The position numbers and the translations under genes were made by a program. This document shows positions 28,106-37,878 of a stretch of DNA of 64,000 nt, piece by piece. The notes beneath the pieces are model-generated. The model did no database searches. It was not told where the DNA came from and saw nothing but the letters and a program-made list of their open reading frames with translations. The stretch comes from an uncultured Paracoccaceae bacterium. GTDB taxonomy: Bacteria; Pseudomonadota; Alphaproteobacteria; Rhodobacterales; Rhodobacteraceae. The stretch spans positions 62,001 to 126,000 of the forward strand of contig CALKXV010000004.1 in assembly GCA_938005545.1 (NCBI GenBank), given 5' to 3'. How positions within the stretch are numbered: the stretch's first letter is position 1; the number at the start of each line of letters is the position of its first letter.

Positions 28106-29062
28106 ATGAGCTTCCGACTCCAGCCTGCCGCCCCTGCCCGGCCCAATCGTTGCCAATTGTTCGGCCCCGGCTCCCGCCCATCAATCTTTGAGAAAATGGC
28201 GGCATCAGCGGCGGATGTCATTAACCTTGATCTGGAGGATGCCGTCGCGCCCGACGACAAGCTGGACGCCCGCAAAAACATCATCCAGGCCGTGGGTGAT
28301 GTGGATTGGGGGACCAAAACTCTTTCCGTGCGGATCAACGGGTTGGACACGCCTTATTGGTATCGCGACGTCGTCGATGTGTTGGAAAATTGTGGCGACC
28401 GGATCGACCAGATTATGATTCCAAAAGTCGGCTGCGCAGCAGACGTCTATGCGGTCGATGCCCTTGTCACCGGAATTGAATCCGCCAAAGGCCGCAAGAA
28501 ACCGATCAACATCGAAGTGATTATCGAAACTGCCGCTGGCATCGCCCATGTCGAGGAAATCGCCGCAAGCTCGCCGCGCATGGTCGCGATGAGCTTGGGT
28601 GCCGCAGACTTCGCAGCCTCGATGGGAATGCAAACAACGGGCATCGGTGGCACGCAAGAAAACTATTACTTGTACCGCGAAGGTCAGAAATACTGGTCTG
28701 ATCCATGGCATTGGGCGCAAACGGCAATCGTAGCTGCCTGCCGAACCCATGGAGTTCTGCCGGTAGACGGGCCATTCGGCGACTTTTCCGACGACGAAGG
28801 GTTTCGCGCCCAAGCGCTTCGATCCGCAACACTTGGCATGGTCGGCAAATGGGCCATTCACCCCAAACAAATCACCTTGGCGAATGAGGTCTTTACACCG
28901 TCTGACGCGGCCTTAGCCGAGGCGCGCGAGATCCTCGCAGCAATGGAAGACGCGCAGAAAACCGGATCGGGCGCAGCGGTCTACAAAGGACGTTTGGTTG
29001 ATATCGCCAGCGTGCGTCAAGCCGAAGTGATCGTGCGTCAGTCCGAGCTTATCAACGGCTAA
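28106..29062 (+). CDS. mcl1: L-malyl-CoA/beta-methylmalyl-CoA lyase
   Basis: 318 aa from ATG 28106, matching the length of the Rhodobacter Mcl1 enzyme. HpcH/HpaI-type barrel with CQLFGPGSRPSIFEKM (CoA-site Arg), NLDLEDAV (metal-binding Glu-Asp), NIEVIIETAAG (metal Glu) and GADFAASMG. Cleaves malyl-CoA to glyoxylate and acetyl-CoA and beta-methylmalyl-CoA to glyoxylate and propionyl-CoA, as needed in the ethylmalonyl-CoA pathway. Divergent from dgcN over 221 bases. Confidence 0.92.
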   Translation: MSFRLQPAAPARPNRCQLFGPGSRPSIFEKMAASAADVINLDLEDAVAPDDKLDARKNIIQAVGDVDWGTKTLSVRINGLDTPYWYRDVVDVLENCGDRIDQIMIPKVGCAADVYAVDALVTGIESAKGRKKPINIEVIIETAAGIAHVEEIAASSPRMVAMSLGAADFAASMGMQTTGIGGTQENYYLYREGQKYWSDPWHWAQTAIVAACRTHGVLPVDGPFGDFSDDEGFRAQALRSATLGMVGKWAIHPKQITLANEVFTPSDAALAEAREILAAMEDAQKTGSGAAVYKGRLVDIASVRQAEVIVRQSELING

Positions 29063-29123
29063 TTTTTGGGCTTTCTTAGGATTCTCACGTTATCGAAAGC
29101 GACGAGACTTTCGGAACCCAAAA

Positions 29124-29573
29124 ATGCACGACCGTCGAACCTCGGAAGCGCCGTATTCCGCCATTGAAGAAGACATTGGGCTATTTAAGTCCGGTGTCGT
29201 TGACGTGCGCATTGATGTTTCCCCAATGCGGCGCACAACAACGCGGGGCGATCTGCTGTGCGTTGGCTATCTGAAAGAGGTTGAAATCGAAGTGGTGTTC
29301 CCGGGACGACGGCGGCGGGAAACCGGGCCGCTTGAGGTCGAACTTGACCAAACCTTGAAACGGCAGACAAAAAACGCTCTGGCTAAAAATCGCCCCATGC
29401 CGTTGCCCATGCACGTTCGTTATCCTCTGCGCGCGCGGGGAACATGGCGCACACGCCTTTTGGGCGAAGACACAGACGAAGTAGAGCGCCGGTATCAGTT
29501 TCTTATCGCCCACTGGACGATACGCGATGCAGCTGGAATGGAAAAAAACTTTGGCGAACCGCCGCAGTGCTGA
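29124..29573 (+). CDS. Uncharacterised basic protein downstream of mcl1
   Basis: 149 aa, not recognised. Predicted mixed alpha/beta, with several Arg clusters (PGRRRRETG, ARGTWRTR) and no membrane segment or signal peptide. It ends in a Cys. It starts 61 bases after mcl1 and is closed by a terminator, so it may share the mcl1 transcript. The ribosome site before the ATG is poor. No other frame fits the region better. Confidence 0.6.
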   Translation: MHDRRTSEAPYSAIEEDIGLFKSGVVDVRIDVSPMRRTTTRGDLLCVGYLKEVEIEVVFPGRRRRETGPLEVELDQTLKRQTKNALAKNRPMPLPMHVRYPLRARGTWRTRLLGEDTDEVERRYQFLIAHWTIRDAAGMEKNFGEPPQC

Positions 29574-29595
29574 TCACCACAGCGGCGATTCAGGA

Positions 29596-29621
29596 AAAAG
29601 GGGCGCCAAAATGCCCCTTTT
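29596..29621 (+). terminator. Intrinsic terminator after the mcl1 transcript
   Basis: Stem AAAAGGGGC/GCCCCTTTT with an eight-base loop. The T-run suits plus-strand transcripts; the symmetric A-run could also end coxSLM from the other side. Confidence 0.85.
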
Positions 29622-29666
29622 CAATTCGTTACTGTTCGTGACGACCTTGACCAGCCAAGCGTCTGC

Positions 29667-30464
29667 CTAACCGGCCGCTGTAACCGCGCGTTTGGCCATC
29701 ACCTTAACCAGGTTCGCACGATAGACGCCGTCTCCGTGAAGATCAGACAACATGTCGCCTGCATCCACTGTGGCACCATCCAACGCGCTGGCCGAGAAAT
29801 CGCTTCCCAAAGCCGCTTCCATGTCGCCCGCGCGGAATACACCGTCCGAGCCAGCGCCCGTCACCGCCACGCGAACACCTGCATCGGTTGAGGCAACAAA
29901 GACGCCGCACATCGCATAACGCGACGCCGGGTTCGGGAACTTAGCATAGGCACCCTTGGATGGTGCCGTAAAACTGACGGACGTGATGATCTCGCCTTCG
30001 TCCAATGCTGTGTCGAACATACCAGTGAAAAAGTCATCCGCTGCAATGTCGCGCGTATTCGTTTTGATCGTCGCCCCAAGCGCCAACATCGCCGCCGGAT
30101 AGTCAGCCGCCGGATCGTTGTTAGCAACCGAACCACCGAGCGTACCGCGATTACGAACCGCCGGATCACCGATGTTCGATGCCAAATCACAGATCGCCGG
30201 GCAAATCGCCCGAACCTCTGAACTCCCCGCGACTTCGGCGTGGGTCATGGCGGCCCCGATGGTAACAGTATTGCCCGAAACCGATATCCCGCGCATGTCA
30301 GACGCACATGAAACATCGACCAGATCGGAAGGTGCAGCAAGCCGGGCTTTCATCGTTGGGATCAGCGTTTGCCCACCGGCCAAAACAGTTCCGTCATCGG
30401 CACCAGACAGGAGCGATGCGGCATCGGCGGCAGAACCCGCCTTGTGGTATTTTGTGTTGTGCAT
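29667..30464 (-). CDS. coxM: CO dehydrogenase-like medium (FAD-binding) subunit
   Basis: 265 aa. FAD-binding motifs of the xanthine-oxidase family are present: VLAGGQTLIPTMKARLA near the N-terminus and TLGGSVANNDPAADYPA in the middle. It carries electrons from the Fe-S subunit to FAD. It is the last gene of a coxS-coxL-coxM operon with 12-base gaps. This S-L-M order is that of form II enzymes; form I loci read M-S-L. Confidence 0.9.
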   Translation of the reverse strand: MHNTKYHKAGSAADAASLLSGADDGTVLAGGQTLIPTMKARLAAPSDLVDVSCASDMRGISVSGNTVTIGAAMTHAEVAGSSEVRAICPAICDLASNIGDPAVRNRGTLGGSVANNDPAADYPAAMLALGATIKTNTRDIAADDFFTGMFDTALDEGEIITSVSFTAPSKGAYAKFPNPASRYAMCGVFVASTDAGVRVAVTGAGSDGVFRAGDMEAALGSDFSASALDGATVDAGDMLSDLHGDGVYRANLVKVMAKRAVTAAG

Positions 30465-30476
30465 CCGTCTCTCTCC

Positions 30477-32837
30477 TTATTCTGCTGCGATTTTTGCGCC
30501 GGACGACTGGATCAGCGCCCAGACTTTCGACGGTGTCGCAGGCATGCTGAGGCTATTGTCCCCGATGGCATCCGTGATGGCGTTGATAATTGCAGGTGGC
30601 GTGCCGATAGCACCCGCTTCACCGCAGCCTTTAATTCCAAGTGGGTTTGTCGTGCAACGTGTGTTGTGGTGTTCAACCACGAAACTTGGCAGATCATCAG
30701 CGCGCGGCATGGTGTAATCCATATAGCTTCCTGAAAGCTGCTGGCCGTTGTCGTCATAAATGACTTCCTCCAACATAGCCTGACCGATGCCTTGCGCGAT
30801 GCCGCCATGCACCTGACCTTCGACAATCATCGGGTTGATGATCACGCCAAAGTCGTCCGAGGCCACAAATTTGATGATCTCGGTGGTGCCTGTTTCAGGA
30901 TCAACTTCAACTTCGGCAATGAAACAACCCATTGGGAAGGTGAAGTTTTCGGGGTCGTAGAACGCCCCTTCCTTCAAACCCGGTTCCATATCCGCGGGTA
31001 GGTTATGCGCGGTATAGGCCGCCAATCCGACCTCGTGCCAACCAAGGGCCTTGTTGGTCCCTTCGACCTTCACCTGACTGTCGCCGATGGTCAGCTCGTC
31101 TTCGTTGCATTCAAGCAAATGCGCCGCGATCTTGCGGACTTTCACTTCGACCTTGTCACAGGCCTTAACGATGGCCGACAATCCAACAGGGCCGGAACGA
31201 GACCCATAAGTGCCCATACCGAATTGCACCTTATCTGTGTCGCCGTGGACGATGTTGATGCTGTCCAACGGGACGCCGAAACGTTCGGCGACGACTTGGG
31301 CGAATGTGGTTTCGTGACCCTGACCGTGGCTGTGTGATCCGGTTAGCACTTCGATGGTGCCAACGGGGTTCACGCGAACTTCGGCGCTTTCCCACAGACC
31401 AACACCTGCACCAAGCGATCCGACGGCAGCCGACGGAGCAATGCCGCAAGCTTCGATATAACACGCCATACCGATACCGCGCATTTTGCCGCGCGCCGCG
31501 GCCTCAGCTTTCCGAGCTGAAAAACCGTTCCAATCTGCGGCGGCCATTGCCTGATCCAAGTTACCTTCGAAATCACCGGAATCGTAATTCATGATAACCG
31601 GCGTCTGATGCGGAAACTCTCGGACAAAGTTCTGACGGCGCAATTCGGCGGGGTCTTTGCCCATTTCGCGGGCAGCCGTTTCGACCATTCGTTCGACAAC
31701 ATAGGACGCTTCGGGGCGACCAGCGCCGCGATAGGCATCAACGGGATTGGTGTTGGAATAGACCGCCAGCACCTCGCAATAGATGTTCGGGATATTATAG
31801 GTGCCCGACAACAATGTCGCGTAAAGGTACGTGGGTACGGCCGAGGAAAACAACGACATATAAGCGCCAAAGTTCGCCTTGGTCGACACCTTGAAACCGA
31901 CGATCTTGCCATCTGCATCAAAGCCCATTTTGGCCTTGGTGATATGATCGCGACCATGGGCGTCGGTCAGAAAGGCTTCGGAACGATCCGACGTCCACTT
32001 GATCGAACGCTTGGTTTTCATCGACGCCCAAAGGCAGACGATCTCTTCGGGGTAGATATAGATTTTCGATCCAAATCCACCGCCCACATCGGGCGCAATA
32101 ACGCGAAGCTTATTCTCGGGTGCGACCGCATAAAAGGCCGACAGCACCAGCCGCGCCACATGCGGGTTCTGGCTGGTGGTATATAAGGTGTAGTGGTCGT
32201 CACTTTCGTCAAATGTCGCAATGGCCGCGCGGGTCTCCATGGGGTTAGGAGCCAGCCGATTGTTGGTGATGTCCATCTCGGTGACGTGCGCCGCACCTGC
32301 GATAGCAGCATCGGTGGCATCTTTTTCACCGATTTCCCAATCATAGATCACGTTACCCGGGGCGTTTTCGTGGATTTGCGGGGCACCACTGGCAATGGCA
32401 GCCTCGATATTGGCTGCAACGGGAAGAACATCGTAAGACACGTTGACCACTTCGGCAGCGGCACGTGCCTGCGCTTTGCTGTCGGCGATCACAACCGCCA
32501 CCGCATCGCCGGTATAACGAACCGTGTCTGTGGCCAGCGCCGACCATGCACCCATGTTCATCGGGCTGCCGTCTTTCGAGGAAATGGCCCAGCCGCAGAT
32601 GATGTTTCCGATGCCGTCGCCGGTCAATTCCGCGCCGTTCAAAACCGCAACCACGCCGTCCATGGCTTCGGCTGCTGACGTATCAATGTTCGTCACTTTC
32701 GCATGGGCGTGTGGCGACCGCACAAAAGCGGCATAGGCCTGATTTTCCATGCGTATGTCGTCGGTGTATTTGCCTTTTCCAGTGGTGAAACGCTTGTCTT
32801 CCTTGCGCTTGACCGGGGCTCCAATACCTTCGCTCAT
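30477..32837 (-). CDS. coxL: CO dehydrogenase-like large (molybdenum) subunit, form II type
   Basis: 786 aa. Molybdopterin cofactor subunit with GGGFGSKIYIYPEE and the active-site Glu in GCGEAGAIGTPP. The active-site loop reads AYRGAGR (368-374), the form II signature. Form I CO dehydrogenases have AYXCSFR, where the Cys binds Cu. Form II enzymes are common in roseobacters and their CO-oxidising ability is doubtful; an aromatic or heterocyclic aldehyde or other purine-like substrate is possible. No cox maturation genes are visible in the window. Confidence 0.92.
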   Translation of the reverse strand: MSEGIGAPVKRKEDKRFTTGKGKYTDDIRMENQAYAAFVRSPHAHAKVTNIDTSAAEAMDGVVAVLNGAELTGDGIGNIICGWAISSKDGSPMNMGAWSALATDTVRYTGDAVAVVIADSKAQARAAAEVVNVSYDVLPVAANIEAAIASGAPQIHENAPGNVIYDWEIGEKDATDAAIAGAAHVTEMDITNNRLAPNPMETRAAIATFDESDDHYTLYTTSQNPHVARLVLSAFYAVAPENKLRVIAPDVGGGFGSKIYIYPEEIVCLWASMKTKRSIKWTSDRSEAFLTDAHGRDHITKAKMGFDADGKIVGFKVSTKANFGAYMSLFSSAVPTYLYATLLSGTYNIPNIYCEVLAVYSNTNPVDAYRGAGRPEASYVVERMVETAAREMGKDPAELRRQNFVREFPHQTPVIMNYDSGDFEGNLDQAMAAADWNGFSARKAEAAARGKMRGIGMACYIEACGIAPSAAVGSLGAGVGLWESAEVRVNPVGTIEVLTGSHSHGQGHETTFAQVVAERFGVPLDSINIVHGDTDKVQFGMGTYGSRSGPVGLSAIVKACDKVEVKVRKIAAHLLECNEDELTIGDSQVKVEGTNKALGWHEVGLAAYTAHNLPADMEPGLKEGAFYDPENFTFPMGCFIAEVEVDPETGTTEIIKFVASDDFGVIINPMIVEGQVHGGIAQGIGQAMLEEVIYDDNGQQLSGSYMDYTMPRADDLPSFVVEHHNTRCTTNPLGIKGCGEAGAIGTPPAIINAITDAIGDNSLSMPATPSKVWALIQSSGAKIAAE

Positions 32838-32849
32838 CTCCGATCTCCC

Positions 32850-33320
32850 TTACATTTCGCCAGCGGCTTGTTGGATGGATTTCACGATGTTGTGGTAACC
32901 GGTGCAGCGGCAAATGTTGCCTTCCAGCTCGTGACGGATAGCGGTTTCGTCCAGCGTTTTTCCATCGGCTTTATAGCGGTTCACCATGTCGATACCCGAC
33001 ATGATCATGCCCGGCGTGCAAAACCCGCACTGAAGACCATGGTTGTCATTGAACGCCTTCTGCATCGGGTGCAGATCGCCATTGGCCACGCCTTCGATGG
33101 TGGTGACATCCGCGCCGTCAGCAGTCACAGCCAGCATGGTACAGGCTTTCATCGCCTTGCCGTCCACATGCACAACACAAGCACCACATTGGGACGTGTC
33201 ACATCCGACATGCGTGCCAGTCAGGCGTAAATGTTCGCGAATGTAGTCAACCAATAGCGTGCGGTCTTCGACATCGGCCGAAACAGCCTTGCCATTCACC
33301 GTCATTGAGACTGTGGTCAT
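32850..33320 (-). CDS. coxS: CO dehydrogenase-like small [2Fe-2S] subunit
   Basis: 156 aa. N-terminal plant-type [2Fe-2S] cluster ([16 protein letters not shown] then a later Cys) and a C-terminal alpha-helical [2Fe-2S] domain (CGFCTPGM and GNICRCTGY). It moves electrons from molybdenum to the flavin subunit. First gene of the operon; the 117 bases up to the antiporter start must hold its promoter. Confidence 0.93.
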   Translation of the reverse strand: MTTVSMTVNGKAVSADVEDRTLLVDYIREHLRLTGTHVGCDTSQCGACVVHVDGKAMKACTMLAVTADGADVTTIEGVANGDLHPMQKAFNDNHGLQCGFCTPGMIMSGIDMVNRYKADGKTLDETAIRHELEGNICRCTGYHNIVKSIQQAAGEM

Positions 33321-33437
33321 AAAGTTCCTCCCTTGGTGTTTTTTTTGGCAATTTTCCTACGACGATAGGTTTCGATTTACATTGCGCAAGTGAAAACTTC
33401 ACGGAATGGTGGCCCCTGCAACATCTGGGGATCAGAC

Positions 33438-35342
33438 ATGACGGATTTTCTACTTCTCGCGTTTATATTTCTGATCGCTGGCGTCGTTTCCGTCCCGATT
33501 GCTTCAAAACTGGGGCTGGGATCGGTCTTGGGCTATCTGATTGCTGGCATTGTCATCTCTCCGGTTCTGGCCCTGCTTCATGTGGATGTCGTATCAATCC
33601 AGCACTTTGCAGAATTCGGCGTCGTCATGATGTTGTTCTTGGTCGGGCTGGAACTGGAACCCCGACAACTTTGGAACATGCGTGCCCAATTGGCAGGACT
33701 TGGAGGCGGCCAGATCATTCTAACGACAGGGGCCATCATGGGAGCCGCCATGTTGTTTGGCCAATCTTGGACCATCGCGCTAGCCATCGGGCTTGTTCTG
33801 GCCCTGTCATCCACCGCCATCGTTCTCCAAACACTGAATGAAAAGGGTTTGATGAAAAGCCCTGGCGGAGAGCGCAGTTTCTCGGTTCTGTTAACACAAG
33901 ACGTCGCTGTTATCCCGATTTTGGCCCTAATCCCCTTGTTGGCCATGCCCGAACTGATGGATGTTAGCGTCGCAGCCGACACCCACGGCACCGAAGTGGC
34001 ACAAAGTGCAGATCACGGTACGGATGATTCTGGGGATGATCACGGCAGCTCGATGAGCTTGGTAGAAGGATTGACGGGCTGGCAAGCGGCACTTGTTACG
34101 CTCGGTGCTATCGGGTTTGTCATACTTGCAGGCAACTATCTAACCCGTCCCGCATTTCGCTATATTGCAATCGCGGGTTTGCGTGAATTGTTTGTGGCCA
34201 CTGCCCTTTCAATGATCGTCGGCATCGCGCTCCTAATGTCGCTAGTCGGACTCTCACCGGCGCTTGGCACATTTATTGCTGGCGTCGTTCTCGCCAACAG
34301 CGAATATCGACACGAACTGGAAAGCGATATTGATCCCTTCCGTGGCCTTCTTCTGGGTGTCTTTTTCATCACGGTGGGTGCAGGCATCAATTTCGCGCTT
34401 TTGTGGAACAGCCTAGCGATCACCCTCGCTCTTACCCTCGGGCTGATTTTCCTAAAAGGAGCTGTCCTGTTCCTGTTGGGTACGATTTTCGGGTTGCGTG
34501 GCACCGATCGTTGGCTCTTGACTTTAAGCCTCGCCCAAGCTGGTGAATTTGGTTTCGTGCTGCTTACATTCACTGCCGGGAATGCCGTGCTACCTCAGTC
34601 CATCGCCGACCAATTGCTCCTGGTAATCGCACTTTCGATGTTGCTGACGCCGGCGCTTTTCATTCTTTATGATCAAGTCATTTCCCCAAAGTACATCAAA
34701 GACGAGTTTCGCGAAGAAGACATCATTGATGAACCAGGCGAAGTCATCATTGCCGGCTATGGTCGGATTGGTACCGTGGTCGATCGCATTTTGCTTGCGG
34801 CGGGTTACAAAACGACAGTGATTGACTATGATTCCAACCAAATCGATAACTTGCGAAAATTCGGCGCGCGCGTGTATTACGGCGACGCGACCCGCCCCGA
34901 TTTGTTGGTCGCTGCCGGAATCGAACGCGCAAAAGTCTTGATCATTTGCATCGATAGTCGAGAGAAAATCACGGCTCTCGCCAAATACGCTTACGAAACC
35001 TACCCCGATCTGCATATCATTGCAGCAGCACGCAACCGTCATCACGTCTATGAACTCTGGGCCGTGGGGTGCCGCGATATCATCCGCGAAACCTATGACA
35101 GCGCACTCAGGATTGGCCGCTCAGCCCTTGAAGGCATGGACATCCCGCGCGACAAATCTGAAAAACTGGTCGAAGCGTTCAATGAAATGGACCGACGTTC
35201 GATGATTGAAGTAGCCGACCTTCACGATCCGGTCATCCCACCCACGGAAAATGAACCCTACATGGCCCGCATCAAAGAAATCCGCAGTACATGGTATAAC
35301 GAATTGAGCGAAAAGATGCAAAAAATCCTGAAGGAAAGCTAA
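33438..35342 (+). CDS. Kef-type K+/H+ antiporter (CPA2) with TrkA-N domain
   Basis: 634 aa from ATG 33438 (GGGGAT eight bases upstream). Twelve or so membrane segments over residues 1-400, the CPA2 pattern including LTQDVAVIPILALIPL (carboxylate in the ion path). A His/Asp-rich loop (around residues 190-210: ADTHGTEV and DDSGDDHGSS) may bind metal. The cytosolic part has a Rossmann RCK/TrkA-N domain (VIIAGYGRIGTVVDR, residues about 435-555). Likely exports K+ or Na+ in exchange for protons. Whether it is glutathione-gated like KefB/C cannot be told. Confidence 0.93.
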   Translation: MTDFLLLAFIFLIAGVVSVPIASKLGLGSVLGYLIAGIVISPVLALLHVDVVSIQHFAEFGVVMMLFLVGLELEPRQLWNMRAQLAGLGGGQIILTTGAIMGAAMLFGQSWTIALAIGLVLALSSTAIVLQTLNEKGLMKSPGGERSFSVLLTQDVAVIPILALIPLLAMPELMDVSVAADTHGTEVAQSADHGTDDSGDDHGSSMSLVEGLTGWQAALVTLGAIGFVILAGNYLTRPAFRYIAIAGLRELFVATALSMIVGIALLMSLVGLSPALGTFIAGVVLANSEYRHELESDIDPFRGLLLGVFFITVGAGINFALLWNSLAITLALTLGLIFLKGAVLFLLGTIFGLRGTDRWLLTLSLAQAGEFGFVLLTFTAGNAVLPQSIADQLLLVIALSMLLTPALFILYDQVISPKYIKDEFREEDIIDEPGEVIIAGYGRIGTVVDRILLAAGYKTTVIDYDSNQIDNLRKFGARVYYGDATRPDLLVAAGIERAKVLIICIDSREKITALAKYAYETYPDLHIIAAARNRHHVYELWAVGCRDIIRETYDSALRIGRSALEGMDIPRDKSEKLVEAFNEMDRRSMIEVADLHDPVIPPTENEPYMARIKEIRSTWYNELSEKMQKILKES

Positions 35343-35416
35343 GCGCCAATCCCGAGAAGAAGGCCCCAAGGGCCGCCGACGAGACGAAAGTGCGCGCCAA
35401 AAGGCGCACAATCACG

Positions 35417-36376
35417 TTAAGCGGCCAGCCCGGAATCACCGATAGCAAGGAACTTCTCGCGGCGATCTTGGATGATCTCTTCGCGCGACATCCCGGACAA
35501 TTGGTTCAGAACGTCGTCAATGCAATGCCCCACAGATTTCATCGTTGTCTGGCCGTCGCGCTGGGCTCCACCCAAAGGTTCCGCAATAATCCGGTCGATC
35601 ACATTCAACCGGTGCAAATCCTGCGCCGTCAGACGTAACGCCTCCGCCGCCTCGCGCATTTTCTCGGCGTCTTTCCAAAGGATGGATGCACAGCCCTCGG
35701 GTGAAATCACCGAATAAATCGAATGTTCCAACATCGCGACCCGGTTCGCGGTTGCAAAAGCCACAGCCCCGCCAGAACCGCCCTCACCGATCACAACGCT
35801 CACCAAAGGCACTCCAAGGCGCAGACACTTTTCGGTTGATCGCGCGATGGCTTCAGATTGACCGCGTTCCTCGGCCCCCTTGCCGGGATAAGCGCCCGGC
35901 GTGTCGATCAGCGTGACAACGGGGACATTAAACCGGTCGGCCAAATCCATCAGACGGATGGCTTTGCGATACCCTTCCGGGCGCGCCATGCCAAAATTTC
36001 GTTCAATCCGGGATTGTGTGTCGCTACCCTTTTCGTGACCGATGACCATCACAGGCCGGTCGTTTAGGCGCGCTAATCCTCCCATCACAGCCTGATCATC
36101 GGCAAAATTCCGGTCGCCTGCCAAAGGCGTGTATTCCGAAAACAAGGCTTCGATATAATCGCCACAATGGGGCCGATCCGGGTGCCGCGCCACCTGGCAT
36201 TTCCGCCAAGCCGACAGGTCTTTGTAAAGGTCAGCCAGAAGCTGTTGCGCTTTCTTATCCAGCGCAGACGCCTCTTTCTCGATATCCATTTCGGAATTTG
36301 CCCGCGCCATCGCGCGCAGTTCCTCCGCCTTGCCCTCAATTTCGGCCAGTGGCTTTTCAAACTCGAGATAATTCAT
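35417..36376 (-). CDS. accA: Acetyl-CoA carboxylase carboxyltransferase alpha subunit
   Basis: 319 aa, normal length. The crotonase-fold carboxyltransferase has [21 protein letters not shown]-type sequence with its oxyanion glycines, [12 protein letters not shown] and the C-terminal LGGAQRD. With AccD it transfers carbon dioxide from biotin to acetyl-CoA, the first step of fatty acid synthesis. Monocistronic here; the next gene upstream is 54 bases away. Confidence 0.97.
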   Translation of the reverse strand: MNYLEFEKPLAEIEGKAEELRAMARANSEMDIEKEASALDKKAQQLLADLYKDLSAWRKCQVARHPDRPHCGDYIEALFSEYTPLAGDRNFADDQAVMGGLARLNDRPVMVIGHEKGSDTQSRIERNFGMARPEGYRKAIRLMDLADRFNVPVVTLIDTPGAYPGKGAEERGQSEAIARSTEKCLRLGVPLVSVVIGEGGSGGAVAFATANRVAMLEHSIYSVISPEGCASILWKDAEKMREAAEALRLTAQDLHRLNVIDRIIAEPLGGAQRDGQTTMKSVGHCIDDVLNQLSGMSREEIIQDRREKFLAIGDSGLAA

Positions 36377-36430
36377 GCCTGCCCTCTTTATTTCAGTCTA
36401 TATAGGGTGCGGTTGAGGCGGGCTGCAAGC

Positions 36431-37279
36431 TCATGGCACACGAACATCGATAATGTTCAACGTCGCTGGCATCGCGAATACCCCGTCATCGACATAGTCC
36501 TCATAGGCGCGGGCCAAATCTTCTTCGATTGCGTCCACATCCGCTTGCCGGGCTTCAAACAGACGGATTAAACGCGCCGCCGGTCCGATACGAATGCTAA
36601 GCGCGGCCATCTCGGCTGGCCCGCCGATGTAACCCAATGTGATCGTGGTCGGCGTTACAGCGAATTCTGTGAAACCTGCGTCAATCAACTGGCCTTCCAG
36701 AAACCCGATATCAGCCAAACCCATGGGCCCCGGCGCATTTGGGGGCGTTGGTGGTGGAGAGCCGAGCCGCGCTTTTGCGATATTCAGCGGCAATCGCCAC
36801 CACGGATTAGCTGCAACCGGCGCCCATGCGGCAAACACCATGCGCCCGCCGGGGCGCAATGCCCGCGCGATGTTCGCGAAAGCGGCCGCAGGGTCGGCAA
36901 AGAACATGACCCCAAAACGCGACGTCGCCACATCATGGCCATTGGGCAAATCAGCAATCTGTGCGTCACCCAACAGCGTGTGCACCCGCGCTCTGGCTTT
37001 TGTGAAACGTTCTGCTGCGCGGTTCAACAAGGGTTCAGAAATATCAAGCGCCACAACTTCACCCGTTGGCCCAACGGCCTCAGAAACGGCCAAAGCGTGC
37101 GCACCGGTGCCACAGCCAATGTCCAGAACCCGTTGACCCGCTTGAAAACCTGTTAGGCCTAAAAGAACGTCCGAAACGGGCCGTAAAAGCTGATCTTGAA
37201 AGGCTTCATGTTCGATCCATGACCGACCACTTGTTGCCCAATATTCCGCCTCACGCGCGTTCGGGTCGTCGATCACCAC
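36431..37279 (-). CDS. Class I SAM-dependent methyltransferase
   Basis: 282 aa from the GTG at 37279 (AAGG seven bases upstream). The GTG at 37306 used by a longer frame overlaps the previous gene further. Motif I VLDIGCGTGAHALA, then VVALDISEPLL, GVMFFADPAAAFA and the post-III LRPGGRMVFAAWAP place it in the UbiE/Coq5-like small-molecule methyltransferases. The substrate is unknown. It overlaps the PPOX gene stop, suggesting coupled translation. Confidence 0.85.
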   Translation of the reverse strand: MVIDDPNAREAEYWATSGRSWIEHEAFQDQLLRPVSDVLLGLTGFQAGQRVLDIGCGTGAHALAVSEAVGPTGEVVALDISEPLLNRAAERFTKARARVHTLLGDAQIADLPNGHDVATSRFGVMFFADPAAAFANIARALRPGGRMVFAAWAPVAANPWWRLPLNIAKARLGSPPPTPPNAPGPMGLADIGFLEGQLIDAGFTEFAVTPTTITLGYIGGPAEMAALSIRIGPAARLIRLFEARQADVDAIEEDLARAYEDYVDDGVFAMPATLNIIDVRVP

Positions 37280-37878
37280 ATCGTCGCCTTTGCGCGGTCC
37301 GGCCACGAAATGTTGTACCTCTCGCCGTCGATTTCGCCCTCGGACACAGCCTGTAGCATATCGCCGGTACTGGGCAGACCCGCGCTTTCATCACCTGAAA
37401 TCCATAGCCCCGCCCGCAGGATCGCGCGGGCACATTGGAAATAGACTTCGGCGATATTTATCATGATCACGGACCGCGGGTTGGTGCCTTTGCGGTCGAA
37501 CCGGGTCAAATCGTCTGGGGCGACAGACAAGTATGCATTTCCGTTTATCCGCATCACATTGACCGAACCAGGCACCATAAACATCAGCGAAACACGACCA
37601 TCGCGCACGATATTGCGCAGTGAATCCACACGATTGTTCCCGCGCCAATCCGGCATGGCCAAAGTTTTCTCATCGACAATCTGAACCACCGGGCCATCGT
37701 CGCCGCGCGGCGATCCGTCCGTGCCTTCTGGGCCAACAGTTGTCAAAACGCAGAACCGCGACTGTTCAATCCATGGACGATAGATCGGATGCAACCAATC
37801 CGTAACCTTGACGGTCGAAGGCGTGCTGGGCGTTCCGTACAACGCCTCTAGGACTTCAATGCTTTCAATTCGGCTCAT
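37273..37878 (-). CDS. PPOX-class FMN-binding protein (DR_2398-like)
   Basis: 201 aa from the ATG at 37878. The split-barrel pyridoxamine 5'-phosphate-oxidase fold is suggested by SRFCVLTTVGPEGTDGSPRG and the segment SLRNIVRDGRVSLMFMVPG. Length and N-terminal WLHPIYRPWIEQ match the probable FMN-dependent PPOX family named after DR_2398. It does not have the full PdxH substrate residues. Its start overlaps the plsC stop by 14 bases and its stop overlaps the methyltransferase start. Confidence 0.85.
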   Translation of the reverse strand: MSRIESIEVLEALYGTPSTPSTVKVTDWLHPIYRPWIEQSRFCVLTTVGPEGTDGSPRGDDGPVVQIVDEKTLAMPDWRGNNRVDSLRNIVRDGRVSLMFMVPGSVNVMRINGNAYLSVAPDDLTRFDRKGTNPRSVIMINIAEVYFQCARAILRAGLWISGDESAGLPSTGDMLQAVSEGEIDGERYNISWPDRAKATMW

